Shown: positions 29,048-39,422 of the stretch, piece by piece
How the letters are laid out: each line of letters opens with the position of its first letter
Position numbering within the stretch: the first letter of the stretch is position 1
NCBI GenBank assembly: GCA_940746715.1
Contig: CALNWN010000001.1
Location: forward strand, 806,001 to 870,000
Direction: 5' to 3'
Source: an uncultured Paraburkholderia sp.
GTDB lineage: Bacteria > Pseudomonadota > Gammaproteobacteria > Burkholderiales > Burkholderiaceae
DNA: 64,000 nucleotides
Program-made: the position numbers and the translations under genes
Notes under the pieces: generated by a model
Database searches by the model: none
The model's input: the letters and a program-made list of their open reading frames with translations, nothing else
What the model was told of the DNA's origin: nothing

Positions 29048-29659
29048 TTATTCCGCGTTCATCGACGCGTCGGGCGCGGGCGGAATCAGGAAGTGCTCGC
29101 GGTAGTACTTCAGCTCGTCGATCGATTCGTGAATGTCGGCGAGCGCCGTGTGCATTGCGCGCTTCTGGAAGCCCTTGTAAATGGCCGGCTGCCAGCGCCG
29201 GCACAGCTCCTTGAGCGTGCTGACGTCGAGATTGCGGTAGTGGAAGAAGGTCTCCAGTTCCGGCATCCAGCGCGCCATGAAGCGGCGGTCCTGGCAGATG
29301 GAGTTGCCGCACATCGGCGATTTGCCGGGTGGCACGTAAGCGCCCAGAAAATCGCGGATCAGCACCGTGGCGTCGGCTTCCCTCACCGTCGAGGCCTTCA
29401 CGCGCTCGATCAGCCCGGAACGCCCGTGCGTGTTCTGATTCCACTGGTCCATTTTCGCGAGCGTCTCGTCGCTCTGATGGATGGCGAGGACCGGACCTTC
29501 GACCATTCTGTCGAGCGTCGAATTCGTCACCACCACCGCGATTTCGATGATGCGGTCGGAGTCGGGGTCGAGCCCGGTCATTTCCATGTCCAGCCAGACG
29601 AGATTCATGTCGCTGCGCACGAGCGGCGGCTGTTGGGCGAATTCGAGAATGTCAGTCAT
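29048..29659 (-). CDS. orn: Oligoribonuclease
   Basis: A 203-residue DEDDh 3'-5' exoribonuclease that degrades 2-5 nucleotide RNAs and pGpG, an essential last step of mRNA decay. ExoI motif [21 protein letters not shown] is spread over residues 20-40, the central motif contains [20 protein letters not shown] in positions of ExoII, and [14 protein letters not shown] is ExoIII with the final catalytic His and Asp. It is convergent with mog and divergent from the M48 protease gene. Intact. Confidence 0.96.
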   Translation of the reverse strand: MTDILEFAQQPPLVRSDMNLVWLDMEMTGLDPDSDRIIEIAVVVTNSTLDRMVEGPVLAIHQSDETLAKMDQWNQNTHGRSGLIERVKASTVREADATVLIRDFLGAYVPPGKSPMCGNSICQDRRFMARWMPELETFFHYRNLDVSTLKELCRRWQPAIYKGFQKRAMHTALADIHESIDELKYYREHFLIPPAPDASMNAE

Positions 29660-29824
29660 GAAGGCAACCCTGATGGCCGGGCCGAAAGCTTGCCTAGAAG
29701 CTGCGGCGCTGCGGCGATGGTTCGTGGGAGATGGTTAGGGACGGTTGTAGCCGGTTCAAGCAGGTCCCCGCTGCGAGGCGGGAAGAAACATATAATTCTC
29801 GCATAGATACTACGGAATCCACGG

Positions 29825-31084
29825 ATGCCTACCCTGTACTTCACTGTCCTGTTCGTCATCGCCGTCGTGGCGATGGTCGGCACCAAGCTGTGGCTCGCGT
29901 CGCGGCAGATCCGCTTTGTCGCGCGCCATCGCGAAGAAGTGCCGAGCCAGTTTGCCGGCACCATCGCGCTGGCCGCACACCAGCGCGCCGCCGACTACAC
30001 CGTCGAGCGCACGCGCCTCACCATGATCGAAATCGTCGTGGGCGCTGCCGTGCTGATCGGCCTCACGCTGCTCGGCGGCGTGCAGGCGCTCGACCTCGCG
30101 ATCACCGACTGGCTCGGCCGCGGCTACCTCGGCCAGATTGCGCTCGTCGCGGCGGTCATCGCCATCACCAGCGCGATCGACCTGCCGTTCGACTACTACC
30201 GCCAGTTCGTGATCGAGCAGCGCTTCGGCTTTAACCGCATGAGCCTGCGCATTTTTGTCGTCGACCGTGTGAAGGGCGTGCTGCTCGGCGCCGCGTTCGG
30301 CCTGCCGCTGCTCTTTGTCGTGCTGTGGCTGATGAACCAGGCGGGCAGTTTCTGGTGGCTGTGGACGTGGATTGTCTGGGTCGTCTTCCAGATGCTCGTG
30401 CTCGTGCTCTACCCGTCTTTCATTGCGCCGCTTTTCAACAAATTCGAGCCGCTCAGGGACGAAGCGCTGAAAAGCCGCATCGAAGCGCTGATGAAGCGCT
30501 GCGGCTTCGCCGCCAAAGGCCTCTTCGTGATGGACGGCAGCCGCCGCTCCGCGCACGGCAACGCGTATTTCACGGGCTTCGGCGCGGCCAAGCGGATTGT
30601 GTTCTTCGACACGCTGCTCGCGCGCCTCTCGGGCAGCGAAATCGAGGCGGTGCTCGCGCATGAGCTCGGCCATTTCAAGCGCCGTCACGTGATCAAGCGG
30701 ATGCTGGTCACTTTCGCCCTGAGCCTCGCGATGCTCGCGCTGCTCGGCTGGCTCACGCAGCAAGTGTGGTTCTACGAAGGGCTCGGCGTGAGACCGTCGC
30801 TCGTTGGCGGCAATAGCGCGCTCGCGCTCGTGCTGTTTTTCCTCGCGCTGCCGGTGTTCGTATTCTTCGTCACGCTGCTCGGCAGCCTCACCTCGCGCAA
30901 GCACGAGTTCGAGGCCGACGCGTTCGCCGCCACGCAAACCGACGCGCAAGACCTCGTCAACGCGCTCGTCAAGCTTTACGAAGACAACGCGTCCACGCTG
31001 ACGCCCGACCCGCTCTACACCGCGTTCTATTACTCGCATCCGCCGGCATCGCAGCGGATCGACCGACTGTTGCGGTACGCATGA
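29825..31084 (+). CDS. M48 family membrane metalloprotease (Ste24/CAAX type)
   Basis: A 419-residue integral membrane protease of the Ste24-like M48A group. The N terminus [20 protein letters not shown] is one of several membrane helices. A cytoplasmic part contains the zinc motif [10 protein letters not shown] (about residue 280), and the third zinc ligand is the Glu in [12 protein letters not shown] (about 360). Bacterial members act in membrane protein quality control or processing; the natural substrate is not known. Its stop overlaps the rsgA start (ATGA, 31081-31084), giving an M48-rsgA-DUF2007 operon. Intact. Confidence 0.93.
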   Translation: MPTLYFTVLFVIAVVAMVGTKLWLASRQIRFVARHREEVPSQFAGTIALAAHQRAADYTVERTRLTMIEIVVGAAVLIGLTLLGGVQALDLAITDWLGRGYLGQIALVAAVIAITSAIDLPFDYYRQFVIEQRFGFNRMSLRIFVVDRVKGVLLGAAFGLPLLFVVLWLMNQAGSFWWLWTWIVWVVFQMLVLVLYPSFIAPLFNKFEPLRDEALKSRIEALMKRCGFAAKGLFVMDGSRRSAHGNAYFTGFGAAKRIVFFDTLLARLSGSEIEAVLAHELGHFKRRHVIKRMLVTFALSLAMLALLGWLTQQVWFYEGLGVRPSLVGGNSALALVLFFLALPVFVFFVTLLGSLTSRKHEFEADAFAATQTDAQDLVNALVKLYEDNASTLTPDPLYTAFYYSHPPASQRIDRLLRYA

Positions 31085-32064
31085 GCGGCCGCTTCCGACA
31101 AACGCCGCGCGCCGCGTCCGGCACGCGCGTAGGCGGACTCGTCGTGGCCGCGCATGGCCGCCACTATCTGGTCGCGCCGGAACACGAAGGCCCGATGCTC
31201 CAGTGCTTCCCGCGCGGCAAGCGCAGCGAGGTGGCAGTGGGCGATCGCGTGATTTACGAGCCGACCTCGGCCGATCAAGGCGTGATCGTCGAAATCGGCG
31301 AGCGCCGCAATCTGCTGTATCGCTCGGATCAGTACAAGTCGAAGCTGTTCGCCGCGAACCTCGACCAGTTGCTGATCGTGCTCGCCACCGAACCGCATTT
31401 CAGCGAAGACCTGCTCGGGCGTGCTCTCGTTGCCGCGGAGGCCAACGAACTCAAGCCGTTGATAGTGCTGAACAAGATCGACGTAACGGATGCGTTGGAA
31501 GGCGCTCGCAGGCGGCTCGAGCCGTATCGCGCGCTCGGCTACACGGTGGTCGAAGTGTCGATCAAGGCGCAGCCCGAGGCCGCCCGCGCGGCATTGATCG
31601 AGCATCTGCGCGGTCACTCGACGCTGCTGCTCGGCCAGTCGGGCATGGGCAAATCCACGCTCGTGAATCTGCTGATTCCGGACGCCGAAGTCGCCACGCG
31701 CGAAATTTCGACTGCACTGAACAGCGGACGCCACACTACGGCCTTCACGCGGCTTTACCCGCTGCCGGCCGCGCTCGCTGGGGTCGAAGGCGACGGCGAG
31801 CGCGACGGAAAAAACGGCGCGCTGATCGACTCGCCCGGCTTCCAGGAATTCGGCCTGCATCATTTGACCGAAGGCCGGCTCGAACGCGCGTTCCCGGAGT
31901 TCCGGCCGCTGCTGCCAAACTGCCGCTTCTACAATTGCCATCACTTGCACGAGCCGGGCTGCGCGATTCTCGAAGCCGTCGCGGACGGCCGCATCCGTCG
32001 CGAGCGGCACGCGCTGTATGCGCAACTCGTGCATGAAGCCATGCCAGATCGTGCGCTGACATGA
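31081..32064 (+). CDS. rsgA: Ribosome small subunit-dependent GTPase RsgA
   Basis: A 327-residue circularly permuted GTPase that assists 30S subunit maturation. An N-terminal OB fold (about residues 10-75) includes YLVAPEHEG and [11 protein letters not shown]. The permuted G domain follows with G4 LNKIDV, then G1 [12 protein letters not shown] (about 183), and [10 protein letters not shown] as G3. The C-terminal zinc domain contains [14 protein letters not shown]. All key motifs are in order for this family. It is coupled by a 4-base overlap to both neighbours. Intact. Confidence 0.96.
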   Translation: MSGRFRQTPRAASGTRVGGLVVAAHGRHYLVAPEHEGPMLQCFPRGKRSEVAVGDRVIYEPTSADQGVIVEIGERRNLLYRSDQYKSKLFAANLDQLLIVLATEPHFSEDLLGRALVAAEANELKPLIVLNKIDVTDALEGARRRLEPYRALGYTVVEVSIKAQPEAARAALIEHLRGHSTLLLGQSGMGKSTLVNLLIPDAEVATREISTALNSGRHTTAFTRLYPLPAALAGVEGDGERDGKNGALIDSPGFQEFGLHHLTEGRLERAFPEFRPLLPNCRFYNCHHLHEPGCAILEAVADGRIRRERHALYAQLVHEAMPDRALT

Positions 32065-32345
32065 AGCTGATGCGCGCGCCGAACCTCATCATCGGACAGC
32101 ATTGGGTCAACGTGCTGGAGGCCGCCGGCATTGCGTGCGAGCTCCACAATCGTTATCTGAACGGCGCGCTCGGCGACATTCCCGCGGATCAATGCGCGTC
32201 GGAATTGTGGCTCGTGGATGACCGCGATGAATTGCTGGCGCGACGCCTGATCGAGGCTGCATCGCGCGGCCCTGCGGCCGGCTCGCTAGGCTGGCAATGC
32301 CGCCAGTGCGGCGAGAAGCTGGAAGCGCAGTTCACGGTGTGCTAG
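32061..32345 (+). pseudogene. DUF2007 zinc-ribbon protein truncated by a nonsense codon
   Basis: The product reads [23 protein letters not shown] and ends after 94 residues at TAG (32343-32345). The frame then continues as QCGTVRDPLDG to TGA at 32379-32381. The C-terminal zinc ribbon needs two CxxC pairs: CRQC is present, and the second pair is C-stop-QC, so a tryptophan codon (TGG to TAG) in CWQCG is the likely original. The N-terminal DUF2007 domain, a putative signal-transducing fold, is complete and the shortened protein could still be made. The start overlaps rsgA. Confidence 0.75.
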
Positions 32346-32426
32346 CAGTGCGGGACAGTGCGCGATCCATTGGATGGATGACGTGCCGCCCACGCGGCGG
32401 TGGCTTCGTGAGCGGTTTGTGCGGTC

Positions 32427-32457
32427 GAAAAAAAACGGGCAACCGCCCGTTTTTTTC
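32427..32457. terminator. Terminator after rsgA operon
   Basis: A stem AACGGGC / GCCCGTT with a short loop, preceded by eight A and followed by seven T. Bidirectional; it also serves the convergent CobD-like remnant. Confidence 0.93.
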
Positions 32458-32498
32458 TGCGCGCCGGCCTTTGCCTAGCCTTGAGCGATGACCAGGCC

Positions 32499-33402
32499 TC
32501 AAGCGAGCCACACCGCGATGGTCAGCATCAGCAGCAGAATCATCCACAGCACGACCGCGCGCCAGACGAGGCCACCGCCGATTGCAGCGTGCGCGGCGTG
32601 CAATCGTCGCCGACCTGCATGGGGCCATCGTCGCCGGTAGCGAGTGCGTCGAGGCTCGACTGCTCGGCAAGCGGCCCGGCCCGCTGCCCGCGGCGAGGAG
32701 CACGCCGTCATTCGCATCCGGCCACTGGCGCGCATGGTTGCGCCACGCGTAAATCGCGTCTTCGAAATTGCCGACAATCGCAAAGCCAAGCGACGTGAGC
32801 CGCGCCGGGACCCGGTCGATCACAAAAAAAGCCCGTTGCGCGAAGCTCGAAAAAGCCACGGTCCGATCGTCGACCGGCGCGCCCACGTGCGCGACAGATA
32901 TTCGGCGATCCGGTACAGCACGGCGCCCGCCGGCCCGACTGGAATCAGAAACCAGAAGAACACGCCGAAAACATGGCGATGCGATGCGACCACCGCGTGA
33001 ATCAGCGTGTGACGGACGATCTCGCTGACAGGCATGTCGAGCGTGTCGAGGCCGGTCCATTCGTTGAGGATTTCGCGCGCGCGGTACGTCGTGGTTATTG
33101 AGCGCGAGGTGGATGTCCGTAAAGTAATGGCTGAACTGGCGAAACCCGAGCGTGAAGTACAGCACCGCGACGTTCCACAGGAACGCCAGCACAAAATGGA
33201 TGTTGTAGAGAACGTAGTAGATGAGCGCGACGGCCAGCGTCCAGGGCACCACGACGACGAGCCAGGCAAGCAGGCCGTGCTTCGGCTTGCCCGCATCGAA
33301 TCCGTGCGCCGCCGACTCCGCATTATTTCGTAACGATAGCACAGGGTCGGATGCCGCTGAGCGGGGACGTTGCCAAACACCCAACGCGCGCCTGTAAGAC
33401 AT
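32499..33402 (-). pseudogene. CobD/CbiB-like membrane protein, at least three frameshifts
   Basis: Pieces in three frames together resemble the CobD/CbiB-family proteins (adenosylcobinamide-phosphate synthase-like) of about 300 residues. The N-terminal part has WLVVVVPWTLAVALIYYVLY and FRQFSHYFTDIHLALNN. A second frame from about 33100 has AREILNEWTGLDTLDMPVSE and VVASHRHVFGVFFWFLIPVG. The first frame returns near 32825, beside a run of seven A, with VIDRVPARLTSLGFAIVGNFEDA. The last piece, RAVVLWMILLLMLTIAVWLA, is in a further frame ending at 32499. The order of the pieces is preserved, so the gene decayed in place. Confidence 0.85.
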
Positions 33403-33405
33403 GCC

Positions 33406-34125
33406 TCAGGCCGCGAGAAAGCGATAGAAGTTGCGCAGCATCATGGCCGTCGCGCCCCAGATGAAATAATGGCTGCCCGTGCCGCTCTCGCCTTTTTCGG
33501 CTGCTTCGAGCGACGCGCCGCGCGGATACGGCATCGCGAAAAAGCGGCGCGCGCCGCCTTCATAACGGAACACGCGCTCTTCGTGATGCGCCGGGTTCAT
33601 CAGAAAGGCGAGCGGCACTTCGAAGACTTCCGCGACCTCGAGCGCGTCCGCTTTCAACGCGAAGGGCGGATGGACGAGACCGATCACGGGTGTCACGCGA
33701 AAGCCGGTGCCCGTCAGATAGTCGGGCAGCGCACCGAGCACTTCGACACGCGAAGGTGCGAGGCCGACCTCCTCTTCTGCCTCTCGCAAAGCGGTCGCGA
33801 TGGCGTCCGCATCGAAAGGCTCCTGACGGCCGCCCGGAAAGCTGACCTGGCCGGCGTGGTCGTTCAGGTGATCGGCGCGCTGCGTGAGCAACACGGTCAG
33901 GCCATGCGCGCGAATCACGAGCGGCACCAGCACGGAGGCGACCCGCGGGTCGGCGTGAATGTCGCGCCAGGGCGCCTCGACGATCGGCTCGGGCGTCCAC
34001 AAAAGCGGCTGCTCGAAGCGGGCGCGCAGACCGTCTGGCGTAAGCCGCTCCGCGGCGACCGGCGGCAGATGGGCACCCGTTGCTTCGACGGGCAGCGTTT
34101 GAGGTTTAAAGACGGGGCGGATCAA
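33406..34125 (-). CDS. Nudix hydrolase, CoA pyrophosphatase type
   Basis: A 239-residue Nudix enzyme resembling NudL/YeaB, which splits coenzyme A and derivatives. The Nudix box runs GGRQEPFDADAIATALREAEEEVG (given here as its boundaries GGRQEP and REAEEEVG, about residues 95-118). The LLTQRADHLNDHAGQVSFPG segment just before it, of which QRADHL and GQVSFPGG are diagnostic, is the UPF0035 motif of this subfamily. The start is taken as TTG at 34125, with GAGAG five bases upstream; there is no in-frame ATG before the conserved region, and the frame otherwise runs back into rplS. Intact. Confidence 0.88.
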   Translation of the reverse strand: MIRPVFKPQTLPVEATGAHLPPVAAERLTPDGLRARFEQPLLWTPEPIVEAPWRDIHADPRVASVLVPLVIRAHGLTVLLTQRADHLNDHAGQVSFPGGRQEPFDADAIATALREAEEEVGLAPSRVEVLGALPDYLTGTGFRVTPVIGLVHPPFALKADALEVAEVFEVPLAFLMNPAHHEERVFRYEGGARRFFAMPYPRGASLEAAEKGESGTGSHYFIWGATAMMLRNFYRFLAA

Positions 34126-34179
34126 CGGATCTCTCGAATGACGGATGGAGGCGATGCCGCTATTTTGACCTGGCCAACA

Positions 34180-34208
34180 AAAAAGCACCCGCGAGGGGTG
34201 CTTTTCCT
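34180..34208 (-). terminator. Terminator of the rpsP-rimM-trmD-rplS operon
   Basis: A stem AAGCACCC / GGGTGCTT with a GCGA loop lies eight bases past the rplS stop codon, followed on the minus strand by a run of T. Confidence 0.92.
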
Positions 34209-34216
34209 TACAGCAT

Positions 34217-34603
34217 TTACGCTTGGGAAGCAGCGCGGTCTTTCGAGACCAGCTTTTCCTTGATTCGAGCCGACTTGCCCGAACGGTCGCGCAGGTAGTA
34301 CAGCTTCGCACGACGCACGTCGCCGCGACGCTTCACGACGATGCTTGCCAGCAGCGGCGAGTACGTCTGGAACGTACGCTCGACGCCTTCGCCCGACGAA
34401 ATCTTGCGGACGATAAACGACGAATTCAGACCACGGTTACGCTTGGCGATGACGACGCCTTCGTAAGCCTGGACACGCTTACGCGTACCTTCAACCACGT
34501 TCACGCTGACAACCACCGTGTCGCCGGGGGCGAATTCGGGGATGGTCTTCTCGCCGAGGGCGCGCGCGATTTCTTCCTGCTCGAGTTTTGCAATCAGATT
34601 CAT
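34217..34603 (-). CDS. rplS: 50S ribosomal protein L19
   Basis: A 128-residue ribosomal protein at the 30S-50S interface. It starts [16 protein letters not shown] and has the L19 core [37 protein letters not shown] (the first 20 residues of it being diagnostic) and [24 protein letters not shown] codon directly precedes the ATG, but ATG 34603 matches the family start. Last gene of the operon rpsP-rimM-trmD-rplS. Intact. Confidence 0.97.
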   Translation of the reverse strand: MNLIAKLEQEEIARALGEKTIPEFAPGDTVVVSVNVVEGTRKRVQAYEGVVIAKRNRGLNSSFIVRKISSGEGVERTFQTYSPLLASIVVKRRGDVRRAKLYYLRDRSGKSARIKEKLVSKDRAASQA

Positions 34604-34748
34604 CACTGACTCCTAAGTCCATCTTGTCGGCGTTCGTACCTGCCTGGCATGACATGCCCGGCTACGGCCCCGATAGAGGATGGGTTCACATCAGGCGCCG
34701 TACACGCATGTGCGGCGCCGCCTGGTGTCCGCTCGAAAGACCGGGGCT

Positions 34749-35516
34749 TTACGCCTTCGGCTCTTCCTTCGCGAGACTTGCGAGCCATGCCTCGTCGGCA
34801 CGACTCAACATCTTGTTCTTTCTGGCCTTGACAATCAGGTCAGGCCGTTTGCGCAGCGTATTGCGCAAGGCTTCCCGCCGCCGCCATGCCTCGATCTCCC
34901 CATGATGGCCGCCGAGCAGCACATCGGGCACACGCACGCCCTGATATTCCTCGGGCCGCGTGTAGTGCGGACAATCCAGCAGCACGTCGACAAAACTGTC
35001 CTGTACCGCCGACTGCGAGTCGTTGAGCACGCCCGGCAACTGGCGCACGACGGCATCCATCAAGGCCATGGCCGGCAACTCGCCGCCCGACAGCACGAAG
35101 TCGCCAAGACTGATTTCTTCGTCGACAACCCGGTCGAGCAGGCGCTGGTCGATCGCCTCGTAGCGGCCGCACAGCAGGATCAGCCCGGGTTGTTCGGCAA
35201 ACTTCATCACACGCTCGTGATTCAGCGTGGCGCCTTGCGGCGACATCATCACGACACGCGGTGCGCCAATACCCTGTTCCGCCTGCGCCGCTTTGGCCGC
35301 TGCGATCGCATCTTCCAGCGGCTTCGCCAGCATCACCATGCCGGGACCGCCGCCGTACGGGCGATCGTCGATTGTGCGGTAGTTGTCGGTGGTGAAATCA
35401 CGGGGATTCCACGTACGCAACCCATAGCGCTGCTGCTTTGCTGCCCGGCGGGTAATGCCCCAATCGGTCAGCGCGCGGAACATGTCGGGAAAGAGCGTGA
35501 CGACATCGAACTGCAT
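34749..35516 (-). CDS. trmD: tRNA (guanine-N1)-methyltransferase
   Basis: A 255-residue SPOUT-class enzyme that makes m1G37 in tRNAs and prevents frameshifting; it acts as a dimer with SAM. The N terminus is [13 protein letters not shown]. Key segments are [13 protein letters not shown] (about residues 50-62) and the trefoil-knot SAM site [13 protein letters not shown], then [16 protein letters not shown]. The ATG at 35516 is used; the open frame extends 14 codons upstream without family similarity. In operon with rimM upstream and rplS downstream. Intact. Confidence 0.97.
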   Translation of the reverse strand: MQFDVVTLFPDMFRALTDWGITRRAAKQQRYGLRTWNPRDFTTDNYRTIDDRPYGGGPGMVMLAKPLEDAIAAAKAAQAEQGIGAPRVVMMSPQGATLNHERVMKFAEQPGLILLCGRYEAIDQRLLDRVVDEEISLGDFVLSGGELPAMALMDAVVRQLPGVLNDSQSAVQDSFVDVLLDCPHYTRPEEYQGVRVPDVLLGGHHGEIEAWRRREALRNTLRKRPDLIVKARKNKMLSRADEAWLASLAKEEPKA

Positions 35517-35554
35517 CGCTCTCTCCGTTTTAGCGAACTCGATTTGCTCAACTA

Positions 35555-36289
35555 TCAATAATCGGCTTCCCAGTCGACGGTGATCTGCTTCGCCGCCTGG
35601 TCCACCGTTTTGACAAACACACCGACGAACGGGATCAAACGTTCGGCGGTGACCGTCTTGCCGGTTTTGTCGGCCGCCGGATATTCGACACGCAACACCG
35701 AGTGCGCGCCGTTGTCGATCATGCCTGCCACCTTGCCGAGGCTCGCCCCGGCAAGATTCACTACCTCGAGGCCGATCAGGTCGACCCAGTAAAACTCGTC
35801 GGCTTCGAGCGCCGGGAATTCGCTGCGGCTGATGTGGACGCTGGAGCCTCGCAGCGCCAGCGCCGCGTCGCGGTCAGCGACGCCGCCCAGATGGGCCACC
35901 ACACTGTCGCTGTGCAGTTTTGCCTGCAGCGACGGCGCGGATTGGCGCTCGCGGCCCTTCATGAGCCACCAGCGCTTTGCGCTCAGCAACGCGTCGCCGC
36001 CCTGGCCGGCATCCGCATGCGCGGCCACCTTGACCCAGCCTTTGAGGCCGTAAGCGTCGACGATTGCGCCGACTTCCACCGCGTCAGCCGGCCAACTCTC
36101 CGCCGTTTCGGGGCGCATGGCTGCTGCCTCGGAACCGGCGTTTGCCACATTGGCTTTCGCCTTGCCTCCGGGCCGCTCGCCCGGCTTGCGGACAAATGCA
36201 CCGAATGGCGCCGGGCCAGACGTCTTTGTGCGCGGGCTTGCCTCTTTTGCCTTGACGCGACCTGAACTGCCGGAATCACGCTCAGACAT
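35555..36289 (-). CDS. rimM: Ribosome maturation factor RimM
   Basis: A 244-residue factor that binds ribosomal protein S19 and helps mature the 30S head. The RimM N-terminal beta-barrel begins about residue 72 ([18 protein letters not shown]) and the PRC-barrel follows with [16 protein letters not shown] and [15 protein letters not shown]. Residues 1-57 are a low-complexity Lys, Arg, Gly, Ala leader. The frame also allows a start at the Met before [13 protein letters not shown] (residue 58), so the true N terminus is uncertain. Intact. Confidence 0.93.
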   Translation of the reverse strand: MSERDSGSSGRVKAKEASPRTKTSGPAPFGAFVRKPGERPGGKAKANVANAGSEAAAMRPETAESWPADAVEVGAIVDAYGLKGWVKVAAHADAGQGGDALLSAKRWWLMKGRERQSAPSLQAKLHSDSVVAHLGGVADRDAALALRGSSVHISRSEFPALEADEFYWVDLIGLEVVNLAGASLGKVAGMIDNGAHSVLRVEYPAADKTGKTVTAERLIPFVGVFVKTVDQAAKQITVDWEADY

Positions 36290-36433
36290 GACTAAACCTC
36301 AGACTGAACCTCAAATGGAGCCGCGCTACGAGCTTTTACGCCAGCTTCGGCAAAACTTCTTGCGCATCGGACTGCTCGTGCAGATTGCGCGAGCCGCCGG
36401 CCAAACCGACGCCAATACGCATGCGAGCTACCA

Positions 36434-36688
36434 TTAAGCAGCCGGCTGCGCCTTTTGCGCTTCTTTCACGAGACGCTCGACGGTCGGCGACAGTTGTGCG
36501 CCAACGCCTTGCCAATACGTCAGGCGGTCTTGAGCGATACGCAGAGCTTCGCCCTTCGTAGCGATCGGGTTGTAGAAGCCAACGCGCTCGATGAAGCGGC
36601 CGTCACGACGGTTACGCGAGTCGGTTGCGACGATGTTGTAGAACGGGCGCTTCTTGGAGCCACCACGAGCCAAGCGGATGATGACCAT
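36434..36688 (-). CDS. rpsP: 30S ribosomal protein S16
   Basis: An 84-residue ribosomal protein, first gene of the rpsP-rimM-trmD-rplS operon. The start [20 protein letters not shown] is the standard S16 signature, with [16 protein letters not shown] segment [15 protein letters not shown] and an Ala/Gln-rich tail. About 144 bases separate it from rimM, more than usual, and nothing coding was recognised in that gap. Intact. Confidence 0.97.
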   Translation of the reverse strand: MVIIRLARGGSKKRPFYNIVATDSRNRRDGRFIERVGFYNPIATKGEALRIAQDRLTYWQGVGAQLSPTVERLVKEAQKAQPAA

Positions 36689-36871
36689 ACTAGAATCCTT
36701 GAAAACCGGGGTTCGGAACGACTTAAACACTTGATTATAGCGGGAAACTGACGCCATAACAAACACTTACCGGGATAAACTGAGCAATCGGGTTGCGCCG
36801 CCCCTACAGCGCGGGCTCGGAACCTCGCGCTGGCCCTCGCGCAAACGCCTGAACAACCTGACGGAGTGCCC

Positions 36872-38041
36872 GTGAAATCCCAGCCGCGAACCGCCCATGC
36901 GCTCCTCTTTTCCGCTTGTCGGACCGTGTCTGTCTGCCTTACGGGCGGTTTTCGCCCGGCGGCGGCCGCATTGCTGACCGCCTTCGCCTGCCAAGCCCTG
37001 GCCGCGCCGCCTGTGGAGCGCATCAAACTGCCGCCGGGGTTTCGCATCGAAGTCCTGTCGGACGCGGTGCCGAGCGCGCGAGCCATGGCGCTCTCGCCAA
37101 AGGGCACTCTATGTAGGTGTAGGCAGCCTGGACGGTCACGTCTATGCGCTCGAGCTGGAAGGCGCACGCGTTGCCGCGCGCCATGTCGTGGCGACCGGCC
37201 TGAAGCTCCGATAGGCGTGGCATGGCACAACGGCGCGCTCTACGTCTCGGCGGTGTCGCGAACTACGCTTCGACTCGATCGACACGCGCCTCAATGCGCC
37301 GCCGCAGCCCGCCGTGGTCACCGACAAATTGCCCGCCGAGACCCATCACGGCGCGAAATTCATTGCCTTCGGCGCCCGGACGGCAAGCTCTATGTCCCGC
37401 AGGGAGCGCCCTGCAACGTCTGTCTGAAAGACCGCGACCGCTACGGGCTGATCGGCCGCATGGACCCTGACGGCAGCCATTATGAAGTGGTGGCGCGCGG
37501 CGTGCGCAACTCCGTCGGCTTTGCATGGCATCCGGCGACGCGCGAGCTCTGGTTCACCGACAACGGTCGCGATCTGCTAGGCGACGATCTACCGGACGAC
37601 GAGCTCAACCGTGCCTCGCGCGCCGGCCTGGATTTCGGCTTTCCCTACTGCCACGCCGGCGTGATAGCCGATCCGGAGTTCGGCGCGGGGCACCCCTGCA
37701 ACGCGTTCACGCCGCCGGTGGTGAAGCTGGGCGCCCATGTCGCTGCGCTCGGCATGCGCTTTTATAGCGGCTCGATGTTCCCGCCCGACTATCGCGACAA
37801 CATTTTCATTGCCGAGCACGGGTCATGGAACCGCAGCAAGAAGGCCAGCTACCGCGTGGTGCGAGTCGTCACCGACCCGGACGGCAGCCGTGCGACAAGA
37901 AGTGTTCGCCGAGGGCTGGCTTCAGTCCGGCGAAACCGTCTGGGGCCGCCCTGCCGACGTTCTGCCGCTGCCCGATGGCTCGCTCCTCTCAGCGACGACT
38001 ACGCCGGCGCTATCTATCGTGTCAGCTACCCGGCACATTGA
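36872..38041 (+). pseudogene. PQQ-dependent sugar (glucose/sorbosone) dehydrogenase-like, heavily frameshifted
   Basis: Remnant of an exported beta-propeller dehydrogenase of about 390 residues. A GTG at 36872 behind CGGAG starts a signal-peptide region ending near CQALAAPP. RIKLPPGFRIEVLSDAVPSA opens the propeller. Family pieces are then scattered over frames: LYVGVGSLDG, GVAWHNGALYVSAV, LPAETHHGAKF, then a longer clean run with YGLIGRMDPDGSHYEVVARG and GFAWHPATRELWFTDNGRD, ending GAIYRVSYPAH at 38041. Shifts lie near 37107, 37210, 37370, 37895 and 37990. At least five indels make this one of the most decayed genes in the window. Confidence 0.9.
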
Positions 38042-38271
38042 CTGCCCGCGCTGCCGTAAGGACACAACCCGAGCGCGCCGCCCTGAGGCGGAACGCCGCG
38101 TGACCGCCGGCACACGCCCGGCGTAGAATGCGCGACGGTCCGCGCGCAACGGTGCGCCGCGCTTGTTCACCGTCTGTTTTCACCGCCCGTTTTCGCCACT
38201 GCTTTCACCGCCCACTACCTCCCATTACCGAGCGCCGGTTTTCGACCGCCTGTCACTCTGACCTCCCTTAC

Positions 38272-38739
38272 ATGTCCACGTCTTTCTCGACCTCGACTTA
38301 CTTCCGCTCAAAAACGATCACGGCTGCGCTGGCTTTCTTCCTGGGCACACTCGGCGCGCACCGCTTTTATCTTTATGGCCCGCGCGACATCTGCGGCTGG
38401 GCGCACGTTATCGGCACGCTGCTCGGCATTCCCGGCGCGATGCTGCTGGTGGCCAGCGAACGCGCTTCAACGCTCGGCTGGGTGCTTGCCTTTCCAGGCG
38501 CCGTGTCGATTCTGGCCGCATTTCTCGCCGCGATCGTTTACGGTCTGCGGCCGGACGAAAAGTGGGACCGGCAATTCAACGCGCACACACAGCGGAAAAG
38601 CCGCTCGGGGTGGACCGTTATCTTCGTGGTGATTTTTTCGCTGCTGATCGGCGCCTTTCTGCTCATGACCGGTCTCGCCATTTCCTTCCGGACCTACTTC
38701 GAAACGCAAGTGCAGGCAGCGAAGGCGCTGTCCCAGTAG
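38272..38739 (+). CDS. TM2-domain membrane protein
   Basis: A 155-residue inner membrane protein. A TM2 domain begins about residue 10: KTITAALAFFLGTLGAHRFYL with the GAHRFYL motif, then a second helix (GTLLGIPGAMLLVA). Two more hydrophobic helices follow (WVLAFPGAVSILAAFLAAIV and VIFVVIFSLLIGAFLLMTGL), separated by a basic cytoplasmic loop (NAHTQRKSRSG). The ATG at 38272 puts the domain at the N terminus; the open frame upstream has no similarity. Function unknown. Intact. Confidence 0.82.
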   Translation: MSTSFSTSTYFRSKTITAALAFFLGTLGAHRFYLYGPRDICGWAHVIGTLLGIPGAMLLVASERASTLGWVLAFPGAVSILAAFLAAIVYGLRPDEKWDRQFNAHTQRKSRSGWTVIFVVIFSLLIGAFLLMTGLAISFRTYFETQVQAAKALSQ

Positions 38740-38763
38740 CGGGCCGGCACGCCACCCGATGCG

Positions 38764-38910
38764 CTAGAAAAGATCGAGTTGCCGCTTGTCCGGACGGAGT
38801 GCAGGGACTCGCGGCGCCTCGTTCCGCCTGAAATGCGACATATCCAGAATGCCCCGGTCGCGCTTGTTGAGCCCCAAACGGCGCACAGCCTTACGCCGTT
38901 TGTCGAGCCC
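38764..38910 (-). pseudogene. Possible C-terminal remnant ending in RQLDLF
   Basis: An open minus-strand stretch beyond the lrp stop codon reads LDKRRKAVRRLGLNKRD and ends RPDKRQLDLF at a stop codon. The basic composition and the QLDLF ending look like the tail of a nucleic-acid-acting protein, but there is no start codon of its own outside the lrp shadow frame. I do not recognise the family, and it may be chance. Confidence 0.25.
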
Positions 38911-38921
38911 TTCCAGAACGC

Positions 38922-39422
38922 CTAGCGCATCGCCTCGTCGCCCACCGGAATGGTCAGGGTTTCCTTGATCTCCTCCATCACCACATAGCTTTTCGACTGC
39001 ACGGCGCCGGGAAGCTGCAACAGGATGTCGCCCAGCAGCTTCCGGTAATCGGCCATTTCGCCGATGCGCGCCTTGATCAGATAGTCGAAGTCGCCCGACA
39101 CGAGGTGGCACTCGAGCACCTCGGGAATCTTCTGCACCTCCCGGCGAAACTGGTCGAACATGTTGCCGCTCTTGTGATCCAGCGTGATTTCCACGAACAC
39201 CAGCAGCGCCGCGCCCAGTTCGGCCGGGTTCACGCGCGCGTAGTAGCCGGTGATCACGCCGTCGCGCTCCATGCGCTTGACGCGCTCGACACACGGCGTG
39301 ACCGAGAGGCCGACCTGCCCCGCGAGGTCTTTCATGGCCATGCGGCCGTCCTGCTGAAGCAACCGGAGGATCTTGTGATCGAGCTTGTCGAGGGCCCGAA
39401 CCGGCTGACGTTGCGTGCGCAT
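38922..39422 (-). CDS. lrp: Lrp/AsnC family transcriptional regulator
   Basis: A 166-residue leucine-responsive-type regulator. The helix-turn-helix lies at about residues 14-62 (LDKLDHKILRLLQQDGRMAM, LAGQVGLSVTPCVERVKRME) and the RAM ligand-binding domain at about 70-150 (GALLVFVEITLD, VSGDFDYLIKARI). It is transcribed away from dadA, and Lrp-type regulators commonly control adjacent D-amino acid dehydrogenase genes in response to alanine or leucine, so it is probably the dadA regulator. The ATG at 39422 gives MRTQRQPVRALDK. Intact. Confidence 0.93.
   Translation of the reverse strand: MRTQRQPVRALDKLDHKILRLLQQDGRMAMKDLAGQVGLSVTPCVERVKRMERDGVITGYYARVNPAELGAALLVFVEITLDHKSGNMFDQFRREVQKIPEVLECHLVSGDFDYLIKARIGEMADYRKLLGDILLQLPGAVQSKSYVVMEEIKETLTIPVGDEAMR

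Noticed and set aside
29810-31039. A 409-codon minus-strand open frame
   Set aside because: It is antisense to the M48 protease gene, with Glu/Arg/His-rich shadow composition.
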